Notes: generated from the sequence alone by a model not told the origin. A DNA stretch of 64,000 bases from CBDHCC01 sp965261015 (GCA_965261015.1 CBDHCC010000001.1:1713948-1777947); one strand, 5' to 3'. Counted from the stretch's first letter, positions 9,866 to 19,251 are shown. Made by a program: numbers and translations.

Positions 9866-10577
9866 GTTTCAGGCGCGCCTCGGTCACGGCGATGGCCGGC
9901 GGCGTGCCGACGTCGAACCACAAGCCGGGGTGGACGAAGCCGAACGCCCGGCCCGCCTCGATCGCGCGGCTCCACAGGCGCACCAGCGAAAAGGCGCCCG
10001 CCGGGGCACCGGCGTAGAGGGCGTGCGAGCAGATGTGCGCGCCGGCATAGACGTGGGTGGCGACCGTCCCGGGCTTGCGCGCGATCAGGCGGCCGTCGGC
10101 GGCCAGACGAAAGTCGCCCGGGCCCGCGTGGCACGTCGCGCTGGGCGCGGGCACCAGCATCAGACACACGTCCATGCGGGCCGGATCGAACCGCTCGGCC
10201 AACCCCCGCAAGGAATTGAAGGGGCCGTCGATCCAGATCGTGTCGCTGTTCACCACCACGAACGGATCGCAGTCGAGCATCGGCAGCGCCCGGACCACTC
10301 CGCCGCCGGTTTCCAGCAACTCGTCGCGCTCGTCCGACACGCGGGTCGGCGGGCCGCGACGGCGCTTGGCCAGGTGCGCCTCGACCGCGCCGGCGAGGTA
10401 GTGGACGTTCACCACCGCCCGCTCCACCCCCGCCTCGTCCAGCCGATCGAGCGCGTGGTCGAGCAGCGTGCGGCCGGCGACGTCGACCAGCGGTTTGGGG
10501 CGGGTCGCGGTCAGGGGCCGCATCCGCTTGCCCAGCCCGGCGGCGAGCACCATCGCGCAGGGCGGCACGGCGCTCAC
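9858..10577 (-). CDS. murU: N-acetylmuramate alpha-1-phosphate uridylyltransferase MurU
   Basis: A 239-residue sugar-1-phosphate nucleotidyltransferase. The N-terminus MVLAAGLGKRMRPLTATRPK is the nucleotide-binding signature, and the NSDTIW segment holds the metal-binding Asp. The immediate amgK neighbour identifies it as MurU, which converts MurNAc-1-P to UDP-MurNAc in the recycling route that bypasses MurA/MurB (the route targeted by fosfomycin). Start chosen at GTG 10577 because it overlaps the amgK stop as GTGA. An internal ATG eight codons later is the alternative. Confidence 0.9.
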   Translation of the reverse strand: MSAVPPCAMVLAAGLGKRMRPLTATRPKPLVDVAGRTLLDHALDRLDEAGVERAVVNVHYLAGAVEAHLAKRRRGPPTRVSDERDELLETGGGVVRALPMLDCDPFVVVNSDTIWIDGPFNSLRGLAERFDPARMDVCLMLVPAPSATCHAGPGDFRLAADGRLIARKPGTVATHVYAGAHICSHALYAGAPAGAFSLVRLWSRAIEAGRAFGFVHPGLWFDVGTPPAIAVTEARLKRD

Positions 10578-11548
10578 GGCTGTGCGACCGGCACGTCGTC
10601 GGGCACATGGTCGGCGAACCACTCCGCCATCGGTCCCAGCGCCGGATGGGCGAGGTCGCGGCGCAGATGGCCCCACACGCGCGGCATCATCGCCAGGTAA
10701 CGGTGCTTGCCGTCGCGGCGAGACAGCCGCGCGAAGATGCCCAGGATCTTGGCGTTCCGCTGGGCACCCAGCCGGTGATAGTCGGCCACGAACCCCTCGC
10801 CCTCGCCCGTCGCCGCGCAATAGCGGTCGAGCATCGCCGCCTCCAGCTCCGCCGACACGTCGCGCCGCGCGTCCTGGAGCAGCGAGACGAGGTCGTAGGC
10901 GGGGTGTCCCACCAGCGCGTCCTGAAAGTCGAGCAGCGCCAGCCCCCCCGAAAAACCCTGGGCTTCCGTCAGCATGATGTTCTCGGCGTGATAGTCGCGC
11001 AAGGTGGTGACGCTCGACGGCGGCAGAGCGGAGAACACCGAGGACCAGGCGTCTCGGTAGCCTGAGCTGTCCACGCTTAACCCGGCGGCCGGTGCCCACC
11101 ACTCCACGAACAGGTCGGCCTCACGGTGCAGGACGGCGTCGTCGTATAACGGCACAGGTGCAGGAGCCGGTGCCCTGTCGCGCAATCGGACCAGCAGGTC
11201 CACCGCCGCCTCATAGACGGGACGCTCCAAAGCCGGATCGGCGTCCACAACCTCACGCATTCGCCGATCGCCCAGATCGTCCAGCAACACGAGCCCTGCT
11301 TCCTCATCCACGCCCTGGACACGCGGCGCGAGAAATCCGTAGTGACGCAGCCAATCAGCCATGAGCAGGAAGGGCCGCACGTCCTCTTCTGGTGGTGGTG
11401 CGTCCATCAAGATTGCGCTGGCGCGCCCTCGTGACACTCGGAAATAGCGTCGGGAGGAGGCATCCCCTTTGATCGGCCGCACCTCGGCACCGCCCCAGCT
11501 CATATCGCTCAGGAAGTCTGCGGCTTCGGGGGTTAGTGAAGAGGCCAT
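10574..11548 (-). CDS. amgK: N-acetylmuramate/N-acetylglucosamine kinase AmgK (aminoglycoside phosphotransferase fold)
   Basis: A 324-residue kinase of the APH fold. It shows the ATP-binding segment KGDASSRRYFRV, the catalytic loop LRDYHAENIML (Asp with nearby Asn) and the metal-binding LLDFQDALVGHPAYDL. AmgK phosphorylates the anomeric hydroxyl of MurNAc or GlcNAc, and its product is used by MurU encoded directly after it. Start chosen at ATG 11548, with GGGAGAG five bases upstream; ATG 11560 in frame is possible. It overlaps tsaE by 16 bases, so the two are likely translationally coupled. Confidence 0.9.
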   Translation of the reverse strand: MASSLTPEAADFLSDMSWGGAEVRPIKGDASSRRYFRVSRGRASAILMDAPPPEEDVRPFLLMADWLRHYGFLAPRVQGVDEEAGLVLLDDLGDRRMREVVDADPALERPVYEAAVDLLVRLRDRAPAPAPVPLYDDAVLHREADLFVEWWAPAAGLSVDSSGYRDAWSSVFSALPPSSVTTLRDYHAENIMLTEAQGFSGGLALLDFQDALVGHPAYDLVSLLQDARRDVSAELEAAMLDRYCAATGEGEGFVADYHRLGAQRNAKILGIFARLSRRDGKHRYLAMMPRVWGHLRRDLAHPALGPMAEWFADHVPDDVPVAQP

Positions 11549-11964
11549 CGGCTCTCCCATGGCGGGGGCACGGTCGCTGTCAACCGCCGCCGCCCGTCGC
11601 CCGCCGGCGTCAGCGTCAGGTCCAGCCGGTCGGCGAACAGGCTGCCTAGCCGGTCGGGCCATTCGATCAGCAGCGCGCCGTCGACCCGCCACTCCTCCAG
11701 CCCCAATTCGGCCAGATCGGCCGGGTCGGACAGTCGATAGAGATCGACATGGGCGACCGGCGGCACCAGCGTCTCGTAGGGCTGTACCAGGGCGAAGGAG
11801 GGCGAGGGCACCTCCCCCTCCTCTCCCAGCGCGCGGAGGACCGCGCGGGCCAGCGTCGTCTTGCCGGCACCCAGCGGGCCGGTCAGCCCAACGACGTCGC
11901 CGGGGCGCAACATCGACGCCAACGCGCGGCCCGTGTCGCGCACCTGCTCCTCCTTCAGGATCAT
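11533..11964 (-). CDS. tsaE: tRNA threonylcarbamoyladenosine biosynthesis ATPase TsaE
   Basis: A 143-residue P-loop protein with Walker A LTGPLGAGKTTLAR around residue 30, the SPSFALVQPYE switch segment and the HVDLYRL motif with its conserved Asp, ending in a LIEWPDR motif. TsaE is the ATPase of the TsaBDE complex that makes t6A37 on ANN-decoding tRNAs. ATG 11964 overlaps the divL stop (ATGA). The tsaE-amgK-murU-addB-addA order is the alphaproteobacterial arrangement. Confidence 0.96.
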   Translation of the reverse strand: MILKEEQVRDTGRALASMLRPGDVVGLTGPLGAGKTTLARAVLRALGEEGEVPSPSFALVQPYETLVPPVAHVDLYRLSDPADLAELGLEEWRVDGALLIEWPDRLGSLFADRLDLTLTPAGDGRRRLTATVPPPWESRWPLH

Positions 11965-14294
11965 AGAGGCAGGTCCAGGACGGCCATCGTGCCCACGCCT
12001 GGTTCGGACTCCAGCGTCAGCGACCCACCGTGGGCCAGCGCCACCTGACGGGCCAGCGGCAGGCCGATGCCCAGCGCGCCCTCTCGCTGGCGCACCGGGT
12101 CGACGGAGGTGAACAGGTCCAGCGCGCGGGCCGTCTGGTCGGGGTCCATGCCAGGTCCGTCGTCCGACACGATCACCCGCACCCGGCGCGCGTCGGCGGC
12201 GGCGTGCAGCAGCACGCGACCACCGCGCGGTGTGTAGGCGACGGCGTTGTCGATCAGATGGTCGATGGCCTTGCGGAGGCGGGCCGCGTCGCCCCCGATC
12301 GTCGGCAGGTCCGGTGCCAGCTGTCGCGCGAAGGTCAGACCCGCGGCCCGCGCGCGCCGGTCGGCTCCGGCCGCCAAGTCGTCGAGCAGCCATCCCAGGT
12401 CCACCGGGGTGGTCTGTGACGGCAGACGGCCCGCGATGCCCGCCGTCAGATCCAGCACGTTGTCGATCAGGTTCGCCAGGACCGCGACCGCCTCCTGGAT
12501 GTGCGCGACATAGTTCGAGGCTCCCGGCGGCAACTCGCCCGCCAGCCCGTCCGACAGCATTTCCGCGAAGCCGCCGATGGAGGTCAGAGGAGTCCGCAGT
12601 TCGTAGGACATGGTTTCGACGAAGGCGGTCTTCATCCGATCGCCCTCCTCCAACGCACGGGTGCGGTCGCGCAGCGCGCGCTCCACCCGCTGACTGGCGG
12701 TAATGTCGAGGAGGAGGAGCAGCGCGTTGCCGTCGGGTAGCGGGACGGACGCTGCCTGAAGCGCCCGCCCGTCGGCGAGCGTCAGCCGGTGGGTGCCGCT
12801 CGTCCGTTCCGCGGCGGCGGCGCGCGTCAGTGTCACGATCGCGCGGGCGTCGTCGGGATGGCCGAACCGGTCGGCCAGCGCCCGGACGTGCTCGTCCAGC
12901 CGGGGATGCTCGCCCATGTCCTCCGGCTCCACGCCCCAGAGTTCGCGATATCGATCGTTCCACAGTGTCAGGCGACCCTCGGACGAGACGACCGCCACCC
13001 CTTCGTACAGGCTGTCGAAGGTCGCGGCCTGCACCTGCATCAGCGTGTCGCGATCGCCGGCCAGGCGCGCCTCTTCCGTGCGGTCCTCGAATACGACCAA
13101 GAGGGCGCCGTCCGGCAGCGGCTGGGGCAGGACGCGCAGGTAGGTGCCGTCGTCCAGGTGCCAGCTCTCCTCGTCCGCCTCGCGCGCCTGGAACCACTCC
13201 CGCCGTTCCGCCTTGAACGCCGGGAAGTCCCGGGCCGGCGGCAGGCGGCCGGCGTCCCGCATCGCGTCGAGCAGGCGTTCGAACGAGGTTCCGGGTGCGA
13301 CCGTCTCAAGTGCAAAAATGCGCCGAAAGGGTTGGTTCGCAAAGGACAGGGTGCGGTCGGGCGCGAACTGGATGACGCCGGCCGACAGCCGGTCCAGCAT
13401 CGTGCGTTGCGCATCGGTGAAGCGTCGTACGCTGGCGATCGCCTCTTCCCGGTCGCCCACGTCGAAAGCGAAACCGCCGACGCCGGACTCGCCCAGCGGC
13501 ACGTCGGTGACCTGCAGGGTGCGCCGTTCGTGACCGACCGTCGCCGGAACCGTCCGCACGATGGTCCTGCCCGTGTCGCGCGCGCGCTCCGCCACCGCCG
13601 CCGGCGGCTCGCCCGCGGTGGCGTCGAGCAGTTCGGTGCCCGCGGCGACCACCCCGGACTGGCTAGCGCCCTCCACCGCCTCGACATAGGCGCGGTTCAC
13701 CAGGCGCAGGCCGCCGTCGTCCGCGCGGTGCCAGATCGGGAAGGGGGCCTGGTCGATCAGCGCCGAGAGCGCGCGATGGCTGCGGTCCAGACGCGTCTTC
13801 TCGCCTCTCAGCCGGTCCGCCTCCGACTGTAGGTCGGTGGCGTCATAGACCCACAACAAGGTGCCTCCGCCGGGAGAAACGGCGCGGCTGGCGGGCGCGC
13901 CGGAGAACAACAGGCGCCGCGACGATCCGAGCGGACTGACCGCCAGCGAGAATTCCCGCCCGGTGCGCTGAGCGCCCTGGACCTCGGACAACAGGGTGGC
14001 CAGGTCGCTGTCCGAAAGGCCGGCGTCGGGCTGGGCCAGGTCGGACAAGAACGCCGGCGGTTCGGCCAGACCCAGGCGCTGGGCCAGACGCTCCGGACCC
14101 TCCACCCGGCCGTCCACCCGCACCAGCATCGGCATGGCGGGCGACCGGTCGAGCAGCAGGGTCAGGCGGCGATTGGACCGCTCCGCCGCATCCGCTTCCC
14201 GACGCCGCGCCAGGCCGGTCCAGATCGCCCAGGCCGCCACGGCAAGCCAGGCGACGCAGACGAGCGCGATCGCGGCGAGGGCCCAGTCGCTCAC
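11961..14294 (-). CDS. divL: Cell-cycle pseudo-histidine kinase DivL
   Basis: 777 residues: one N-terminal membrane helix (about residues 4-27), a long PAS-containing middle region, then a HisKA-like dimerisation domain and a HATPase domain. In the H-box the phospho-acceptor His is replaced by Tyr: FVETMSYELRTPLTSI, Tyr564. This is the hallmark of Caulobacter DivL (769 residues, Tyr at the same place), which controls CckA and hence CtrA phosphorylation. ATP-binding boxes (LIDNAVAYTPRGG, SDDGPGMDP, GIGLPLARQVALAHGG) look complete. Its position next to tsaE also matches divL in other alphaproteobacteria. Confidence 0.9.
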   Translation of the reverse strand: MSDWALAAIALVCVAWLAVAAWAIWTGLARRREADAAERSNRRLTLLLDRSPAMPMLVRVDGRVEGPERLAQRLGLAEPPAFLSDLAQPDAGLSDSDLATLLSEVQGAQRTGREFSLAVSPLGSSRRLLFSGAPASRAVSPGGGTLLWVYDATDLQSEADRLRGEKTRLDRSHRALSALIDQAPFPIWHRADDGGLRLVNRAYVEAVEGASQSGVVAAGTELLDATAGEPPAAVAERARDTGRTIVRTVPATVGHERRTLQVTDVPLGESGVGGFAFDVGDREEAIASVRRFTDAQRTMLDRLSAGVIQFAPDRTLSFANQPFRRIFALETVAPGTSFERLLDAMRDAGRLPPARDFPAFKAERREWFQAREADEESWHLDDGTYLRVLPQPLPDGALLVVFEDRTEEARLAGDRDTLMQVQAATFDSLYEGVAVVSSEGRLTLWNDRYRELWGVEPEDMGEHPRLDEHVRALADRFGHPDDARAIVTLTRAAAAERTSGTHRLTLADGRALQAASVPLPDGNALLLLLDITASQRVERALRDRTRALEEGDRMKTAFVETMSYELRTPLTSIGGFAEMLSDGLAGELPPGASNYVAHIQEAVAVLANLIDNVLDLTAGIAGRLPSQTTPVDLGWLLDDLAAGADRRARAAGLTFARQLAPDLPTIGGDAARLRKAIDHLIDNAVAYTPRGGRVLLHAAADARRVRVIVSDDGPGMDPDQTARALDLFTSVDPVRQREGALGIGLPLARQVALAHGGSLTLESEPGVGTMAVLDLPL

Positions 14295-14303
14295 CGCCCC
14301 GTC

Positions 14304-17300
14304 CTATTCCCAGAAATACGGCGCGCGTCGGCGGTCGCCCGTGACCTCCTCGTTCAAGGTCATGGCGTCGTACAGGCGGCCGTTCAGCATGACCTTGGAG
14401 ACGCGGGAGGATTGCCGAATGTCGGCGATCGGGTCGCCGTCGATCACGACCAGATCGGCCAGCTTGCCCACCTCCAGCGATCCCAGGTCGCGGTCGAAGC
14501 CGTAGGCGCGGGCCGGCACGATGGTCGCCGCTTCCAGCGCCTCCATCGGCGACCAGCCGCCGCGCACGAAGGACCACAGCTCCCAGTGCGCGCCCAGCCC
14601 CTCTTCCTGACCGTGCGCGCCGATGGAAATCGGCACGCCTGCCCGGCGCAGCTTCAACGCCTGGGCGGCGCTGTCGTCGTCCACATAATCGCTCTCGGGC
14701 GCGATGGTGCGCCGCTTGGACCCGGCCAGATGGTCCGGCGGCGCGTGGGCGGCCAGGATCGGTTCGGCGAACACGTCGGTGTGCGCTCGCCAATAGGGGT
14801 CGCCGGCCAGCCCGCTGTAGGTCACGACCAGCGTGGGCGTGTTGCCCACCTTCGTCTGGCCGAAAAAGTCGACCACGTCCTTGTAGATCGGCAGCTGCGG
14901 GATGTTGTGTTCCAGGCTGGTGTTGCCGTCCGCGATGATCGACATGTCCATGCCATAGAGCGACCCGCCCTCGGCCACCGTGATGATGTTGTCGCGGTGT
15001 GCGGCGACCACCACCTGCTGGCGCTGGTCGCGGCGCGGCTGGTTGTAGTTCTTGATCGAGTGCGCGCCCTGCGCCTTCAGCCGGTCGACATGGTCCTGTG
15101 CGTCGTCCAGCGAGTTGATGACGGCGTATACGCCCGGCGCCTTGGCTCCATAGACGACCTCTCCGGACGAGAAGATGCGTGGCGTCAGGATGTCGCCTGC
15201 CCGCTGGCGCTCCGCCGCGGTGAAGATCTCGCTGGCCTTGCTCGACGGATCGTGGACGGTCGTGACGCCATAGGCGAGGTGCGCGTGCTCGACCCAATTC
15301 TGCTGGGGCACGATGTCGTCGTCGCCCTGCGCGCCGTGGGCATGACCGTCGATCATGCCGGGAATGATCGTCTTGCCGGTGGCGTCCACCCGCTTCGCCC
15401 CGGCCGGAATGGCGGTCGACGCGTCACCGACCGCCAGGATGCGATTGCCCTGCACCACCACCGTGCCGTTCTCGATCACCCCGCCATCCGCGCCGGCCAT
15501 CGTGATGACCTTGGCGCCGGTGAACGCGACCGTTCCGCTCGGCGCGTCCGCGCTGACTGTCTGAGCCAGACTGGTGAGCGCCGTCGTCGGCACGGCGAAC
15601 TTCGCGTCCTTGGCGCGGCGTTGGAACACCGCCGGGCGGTCAGCGGCGAACAGGTCCGGACCGAGCGTCCAGCTCAGCCGTTGGCCATTGCCGGTCCAGC
15701 CCAGATAGCTGGCGGCCTTGTCGCTGACCCGCGTGATCGGCAGCTCGCTCGCCTCGGCGCTGGCTCCGAACTTGATCGAGCCGGCAGCCACGAACGGCAT
15801 GACAAAGGCGTTGTAGTCTTCCGCGAACGCCAGCGCCTGTCCGTCGGGGGCGACCTGATATTCCGTCACCAGATCGCCCGAGGCATGGGTGCGGCGGTCC
15901 TGACCGTTCGCGTCCACGCTGACCAGTTGCGTGCCCTGCTCGGCGGCCGTGGTGAAATAGATGCGATCGGGCGATGCGCCGAAATGCGGGCCTGTGCCGT
16001 CGGTCGACAGGCGGGTTGCAGGGCCACCATCCACCGGCATCCGCAGCACGCCCGACCGTTCGGACCAGCGGGGCGAGGTGATGTAGCCGCCCTTCCCGGC
16101 CTCCACGACCAGGCTGCGACCGTCTGGCGCCCAGGCCGGGCGACGATAATGACCGGGCTGGTCGCTCACCGTGCGCTCGCGCCCGTTGCCCATGTCGATC
16201 ACCCGCACCGATCCCAGATCGGCGTCGGTCCAGCGGACATAGGCGAGGCTGCGGCCGTCGCGCGACCAGGCCGGAAACAGCTCCTGCTCTCCCGCATCCG
16301 CACGAGTCAGGCGCTTGGCCGCGCCGCCCGCCACCGGCTTGGTCCAGAGGTGCCCAAGCGTCTCGTACACCACGGTGCGCCCGTCCGGCGACACGGCGGC
16401 GAAGCGGGGCATCGCGGTGCGGAAGGTCGCCGGCGCCACTTCGATCTGCGGCCGGATCGGATCGATCACGTCGCGCGTGTCGGTCACGCGGAACGGGATG
16501 ACCGTGGCTTCGCCGCTGTCCACGTCCGCCCGGTTGATATGCCCGTCGCCCCAGTACACCACCGTCCGATTGTCCGGCAGCCAGGCCATCGTCGGATAGA
16601 CGCCGTGTACGGCCCAGGTCTCCTGAAGGTCCCGGTCGAGGCCCACCGGCAGCGCGCGCTCCCCCCCGCTTCGCAGATCCTTGACGAACAGGGTCGAACG
16701 GCCGTTCACCCGGCGGACGAAGGCCAGCCGCTTGCCGTCGGGCGAAGGCGTGGCGCGGATGGAGCCGCCCGCACCCGACGCGACCGTGGACACCTCGCCG
16801 CTCGCCACGTCGACCTTCTCGATGTCGAACACGTCGCCGTTCGAATCCTGCGCATATTCGAAGATCGGGCCGGAGGTGACGTTGCGCGTGTAATACACGG
16901 CCGCTCCGTCGGGTGCGTAGACGGGTTCCCCCAACTCCTTTTGCAAGGCCGGGCTCTCGCGCTCCACCAGCGCCGCGCCCTGCCCGCCGGCCAAGGAATA
17001 GAGCCACAACTCGCCCGTTCCCAACGATCGCTGAGTGGTGAAATGCTTGCGCGCGACGATGAAGCGGCCGTCGGGCGACCAGGCGGGTTGGGAGAGCAGC
17101 CGGAACTTCTCCTCCGTCAGCGCGAACTTGCCCGAACCGTCGCGGTTCATGATCCAGATATTGTCGCCGCCGCCGCGATCGGACGTGAACGCGATCTGCC
17201 GGCCGTCGGGCGAGAAGCGGGGCAGCTGCTCCCACGCCATTCCCTCGGCCACTCGCGTCGGGCGACCGCCGGCCACCGGCATGGTGTAGATGTCGCCCAG

Positions 17301-17630
17301 CAGGTCGAAGACGATTGTCCGGCCGTCCGGTGACACGTCCAGGTTGATCCAGGTGCCCTCGTCCGTGTCGACGGTGATCGGTCGGCGGGGGAGCGGCGGG
17401 TTGTTGACGTCCCAGGCGGTGGGGTCGGCTTCCGGCGCGGCGTCGGACACGATCGACGCGCCGGCCGCGCGTTCCGTGGGGCTCTGAGCACCCTCTTTCG
17501 CGCGGTCCTGCTGCTCGGCCGTGTTGTCCTCCGTCACGATCGGCTGGTCGGCCGGCGTCGGGTTCACGTTGGGTGCGGGCTGCTGCGCCGCCAGGAGCGC
17601 GGCGAGGACGGAGGCGACGGTGTCGATCAT
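14304..17630 (-). CDS. Secreted amidohydrolase with N-terminal TolB/PD40-type beta-propeller
   Basis: 1108 residues. A signal peptide (MIDTVASVLAALLAAQQ) is followed by a Pro/Gln/Glu-rich linker to about residue 70. Repeated propeller blades then run to about residue 650 (SPDGRTIVFD, SPDGRQIAFTSDRGG, SPDGRFIVARK and similar). From about residue 700 there is an amidohydrolase domain with the metal-binding HxH in PGMIDGHAHG (near residue 760) and a C-terminal VGKLADLVVIDGDP segment. It is probably periplasmic or exported. Relatives include imidazolonepropionase- and dipeptidase-like enzymes, and the substrate is unknown. It sits 9 bases before divL and separates divL from ahcY, which are close together in several alphaproteobacteria. 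Confidence 0.85.
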   Translation of the reverse strand: MIDTVASVLAALLAAQQPAPNVNPTPADQPIVTEDNTAEQQDRAKEGAQSPTERAAGASIVSDAAPEADPTAWDVNNPPLPRRPITVDTDEGTWINLDVSPDGRTIVFDLLGDIYTMPVAGGRPTRVAEGMAWEQLPRFSPDGRQIAFTSDRGGGDNIWIMNRDGSGKFALTEEKFRLLSQPAWSPDGRFIVARKHFTTQRSLGTGELWLYSLAGGQGAALVERESPALQKELGEPVYAPDGAAVYYTRNVTSGPIFEYAQDSNGDVFDIEKVDVASGEVSTVASGAGGSIRATPSPDGKRLAFVRRVNGRSTLFVKDLRSGGERALPVGLDRDLQETWAVHGVYPTMAWLPDNRTVVYWGDGHINRADVDSGEATVIPFRVTDTRDVIDPIRPQIEVAPATFRTAMPRFAAVSPDGRTVVYETLGHLWTKPVAGGAAKRLTRADAGEQELFPAWSRDGRSLAYVRWTDADLGSVRVIDMGNGRERTVSDQPGHYRRPAWAPDGRSLVVEAGKGGYITSPRWSERSGVLRMPVDGGPATRLSTDGTGPHFGASPDRIYFTTAAEQGTQLVSVDANGQDRRTHASGDLVTEYQVAPDGQALAFAEDYNAFVMPFVAAGSIKFGASAEASELPITRVSDKAASYLGWTGNGQRLSWTLGPDLFAADRPAVFQRRAKDAKFAVPTTALTSLAQTVSADAPSGTVAFTGAKVITMAGADGGVIENGTVVVQGNRILAVGDASTAIPAGAKRVDATGKTIIPGMIDGHAHGAQGDDDIVPQQNWVEHAHLAYGVTTVHDPSSKASEIFTAAERQRAGDILTPRIFSSGEVVYGAKAPGVYAVINSLDDAQDHVDRLKAQGAHSIKNYNQPRRDQRQQVVVAAHRDNIITVAEGGSLYGMDMSIIADGNTSLEHNIPQLPIYKDVVDFFGQTKVGNTPTLVVTYSGLAGDPYWRAHTDVFAEPILAAHAPPDHLAGSKRRTIAPESDYVDDDSAAQALKLRRAGVPISIGAHGQEEGLGAHWELWSFVRGGWSPMEALEAATIVPARAYGFDRDLGSLEVGKLADLVVIDGDPIADIRQSSRVSKVMLNGRLYDAMTLNEEVTGDRRRAPYFWE

Positions 17631-17730
17631 ATGCGGCGGTTCCCCTGATCACGCCGCGCTCGATTCGGGCGGTCGTGCTGCGCGGCTGACGCTAGGGGGG
17701 AGTGGGGGTGAGGGCTAGGGGGAGGACCAA

Positions 17731-17758
17731 AGCCCTCTCCCCTTTTGGGGAGAGGGCT
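17731..17758 (-). terminator. Hairpin terminator candidate downstream of ahcY
   Basis: A perfect 12-base-pair inverted repeat, AGCCCTCTCCCC / GGGGAGAGGGCT, with a TTTT (AAAA on the minus strand) loop, 9 bases after the ahcY stop. The stem is very stable, but the following minus-strand sequence (TTGGTCC) has only a weak T run, so termination efficiency is uncertain. It would separate ahcY from the amidohydrolase-divL operon. Confidence 0.6.
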
Positions 17759-17767
17759 GTTGGGCGC

Positions 17768-19168
17768 TCAATAGCGATAGTGATCCGGCTTGAACGGGCC
17801 TTCGGTCGGCACGTTGATGTACTTGGACTGCTTTTCGCTCAAGGTGGTCAGGTTCACCCCCAGCTTGGCGAGGTGCAGCTGGGCCACCTTTTCGTCCAGG
17901 TGCTTGGGCAGGACATAGACCTGGTTATCGTACTGCTCCGGCCGCTGCCACAGCTCGATCTGCGCCAGCACCTGGTTGGTGAAGCTGGACGACATGACGA
18001 AGGACGGGTGCCCGGTGGCGCAGCCCAGGTTCACCAGGCGACCGCGCGCCAGCATGATGATCTTGTTGCCGCCGGGGAACTCGATCTCGTCCACCTGCGG
18101 CTTGATCTCGGTCCACTTCATGTTGGCCAGACCGTCGATCTGGATCTCGGAGTCGAAGTGACCGATGTTGCAAACGATCGCCATGTTCTTCATCGCGCGC
18201 ATGTGATCGACGGTGATGACGTCGACGTTGCCGGTCGAGGTGACGAAGATGTCCGCCCTAGGCGCGGCCTGCTCCATCGTTACGACCTCGTAACCGTCCA
18301 TCGCCGCCTGCAACGCGCAGATCGGGTCGATCTCCGTCACCAGCACCCGCGCGCCGCCATTGCGAAGGCTCTCGGCCGAACCCTTGCCCACGTCGCCGTA
18401 ACCCGCGACGACCGCGACCTTGCCCGACAGCATGACGTCTGTGGCGCGGCGGATGGCGTCGACCAGGCTCTCGCGGCAGCCATAGAGGTTGTCGAACTTC
18501 GACTTGGTGACGCTGTCGTTCACGTTGATCGCCGGGAAGGGCAGCTTGCCCTGTTTGGCGATCTCGTAGAGCCGATGGACCCCGGTGGTGGTCTCCTCCG
18601 ACACGCCCTTGATGCTCTCGACCGTCTTCGTGAGGTAGCCGGGGTGGTCGGACAGAAACTGCTTCAGGACGCGCTGGAACTCGACCTCTTCGTCGTTCTC
18701 CGGCGCGGGCAGGCTCTCGCCGGCCTCGACCCGCGCGCCCCACAGCGCGAACATCGTGGCGTCGCCGCCGTCGTCCAGGATCAGGTTGCAGGGCGTGTCT
18801 CCCCACTGGAAGATCTTGGCGACATATTCCCAATATTCGCCCAGCGTCTCGCCCTTGATGGCGAAGACAGGGATGCCCTTGGCCGCGATGGCGGCGGCGG
18901 CGTGGTCCTGCGTCGAATAGATGTTGCACGACGCCCAGCGCACCTGGGCTCCCAACGCCACCAGCGTCTCGATCAGCACGGCGGTCTGGATCGTCATGTG
19001 CAGCGACCCGGTGATCCGTGCGCCCTTCAGCGGCTGGCTCTCGCCGAATTCGGAGCGCAGCGCCATCAGGCCGGGCATCTCGGTCTCGGCGATCGCGATC
19101 TCCTTGTCGCCAAAGGCGGCGAGCGACAGGTCGGCGACGATGTGGTCGCGCTCGAGGGTGGTGGCCAC
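17768..19168 (-). CDS. ahcY: Adenosylhomocysteinase (S-adenosyl-L-homocysteine hydrolase)
   Basis: AhcY, 466 residues, splits S-adenosylhomocysteine to adenosine and homocysteine, relieving product inhibition of methyltransferases and feeding the methionine cycle. Visible features are the substrate segment CNIYSTQDHAAAA, the NAD-binding loop GYGDVGKGSAESL near residue 256, EIDPICALQAAMDGY, and the conserved C-terminal KPDHYRY. The length includes the insertion common to bacterial long-form AhcY. It appears to have its own promoter region, which holds an AT-rich palindrome at 19252-19271. Confidence 0.97.
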   Translation of the reverse strand: MATTLERDHIVADLSLAAFGDKEIAIAETEMPGLMALRSEFGESQPLKGARITGSLHMTIQTAVLIETLVALGAQVRWASCNIYSTQDHAAAAIAAKGIPVFAIKGETLGEYWEYVAKIFQWGDTPCNLILDDGGDATMFALWGARVEAGESLPAPENDEEVEFQRVLKQFLSDHPGYLTKTVESIKGVSEETTTGVHRLYEIAKQGKLPFPAINVNDSVTKSKFDNLYGCRESLVDAIRRATDVMLSGKVAVVAGYGDVGKGSAESLRNGGARVLVTEIDPICALQAAMDGYEVVTMEQAAPRADIFVTSTGNVDVITVDHMRAMKNMAIVCNIGHFDSEIQIDGLANMKWTEIKPQVDEIEFPGGNKIIMLARGRLVNLGCATGHPSFVMSSSFTNQVLAQIELWQRPEQYDNQVYVLPKHLDEKVAQLHLAKLGVNLTTLSEKQSKYINVPTEGPFKPDHYRY

Positions 19169-19251
19169 GGGGGTACTCCTTGCGTTTTGGGGACCCGGCG
19201 GCGCGCCGGGGCGATGGGCGCGCCTATAGGTAAAGGAGCGTCGCGGGGCAA

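Noticed and set aside
5774..10219. Very long open frame (1481 codons) on the plus strand
   Set aside because: It is antisense to addA and addB, its translation is Arg/Gln/Pro-rich without motifs, and it arises from the codon bias of the real minus-strand genes.
14412..17333. 973-codon open frame on the plus strand
   Set aside because: Antisense shadow of the amidohydrolase gene, whose own frame shows a signal peptide, propeller blades and a metal-binding motif.
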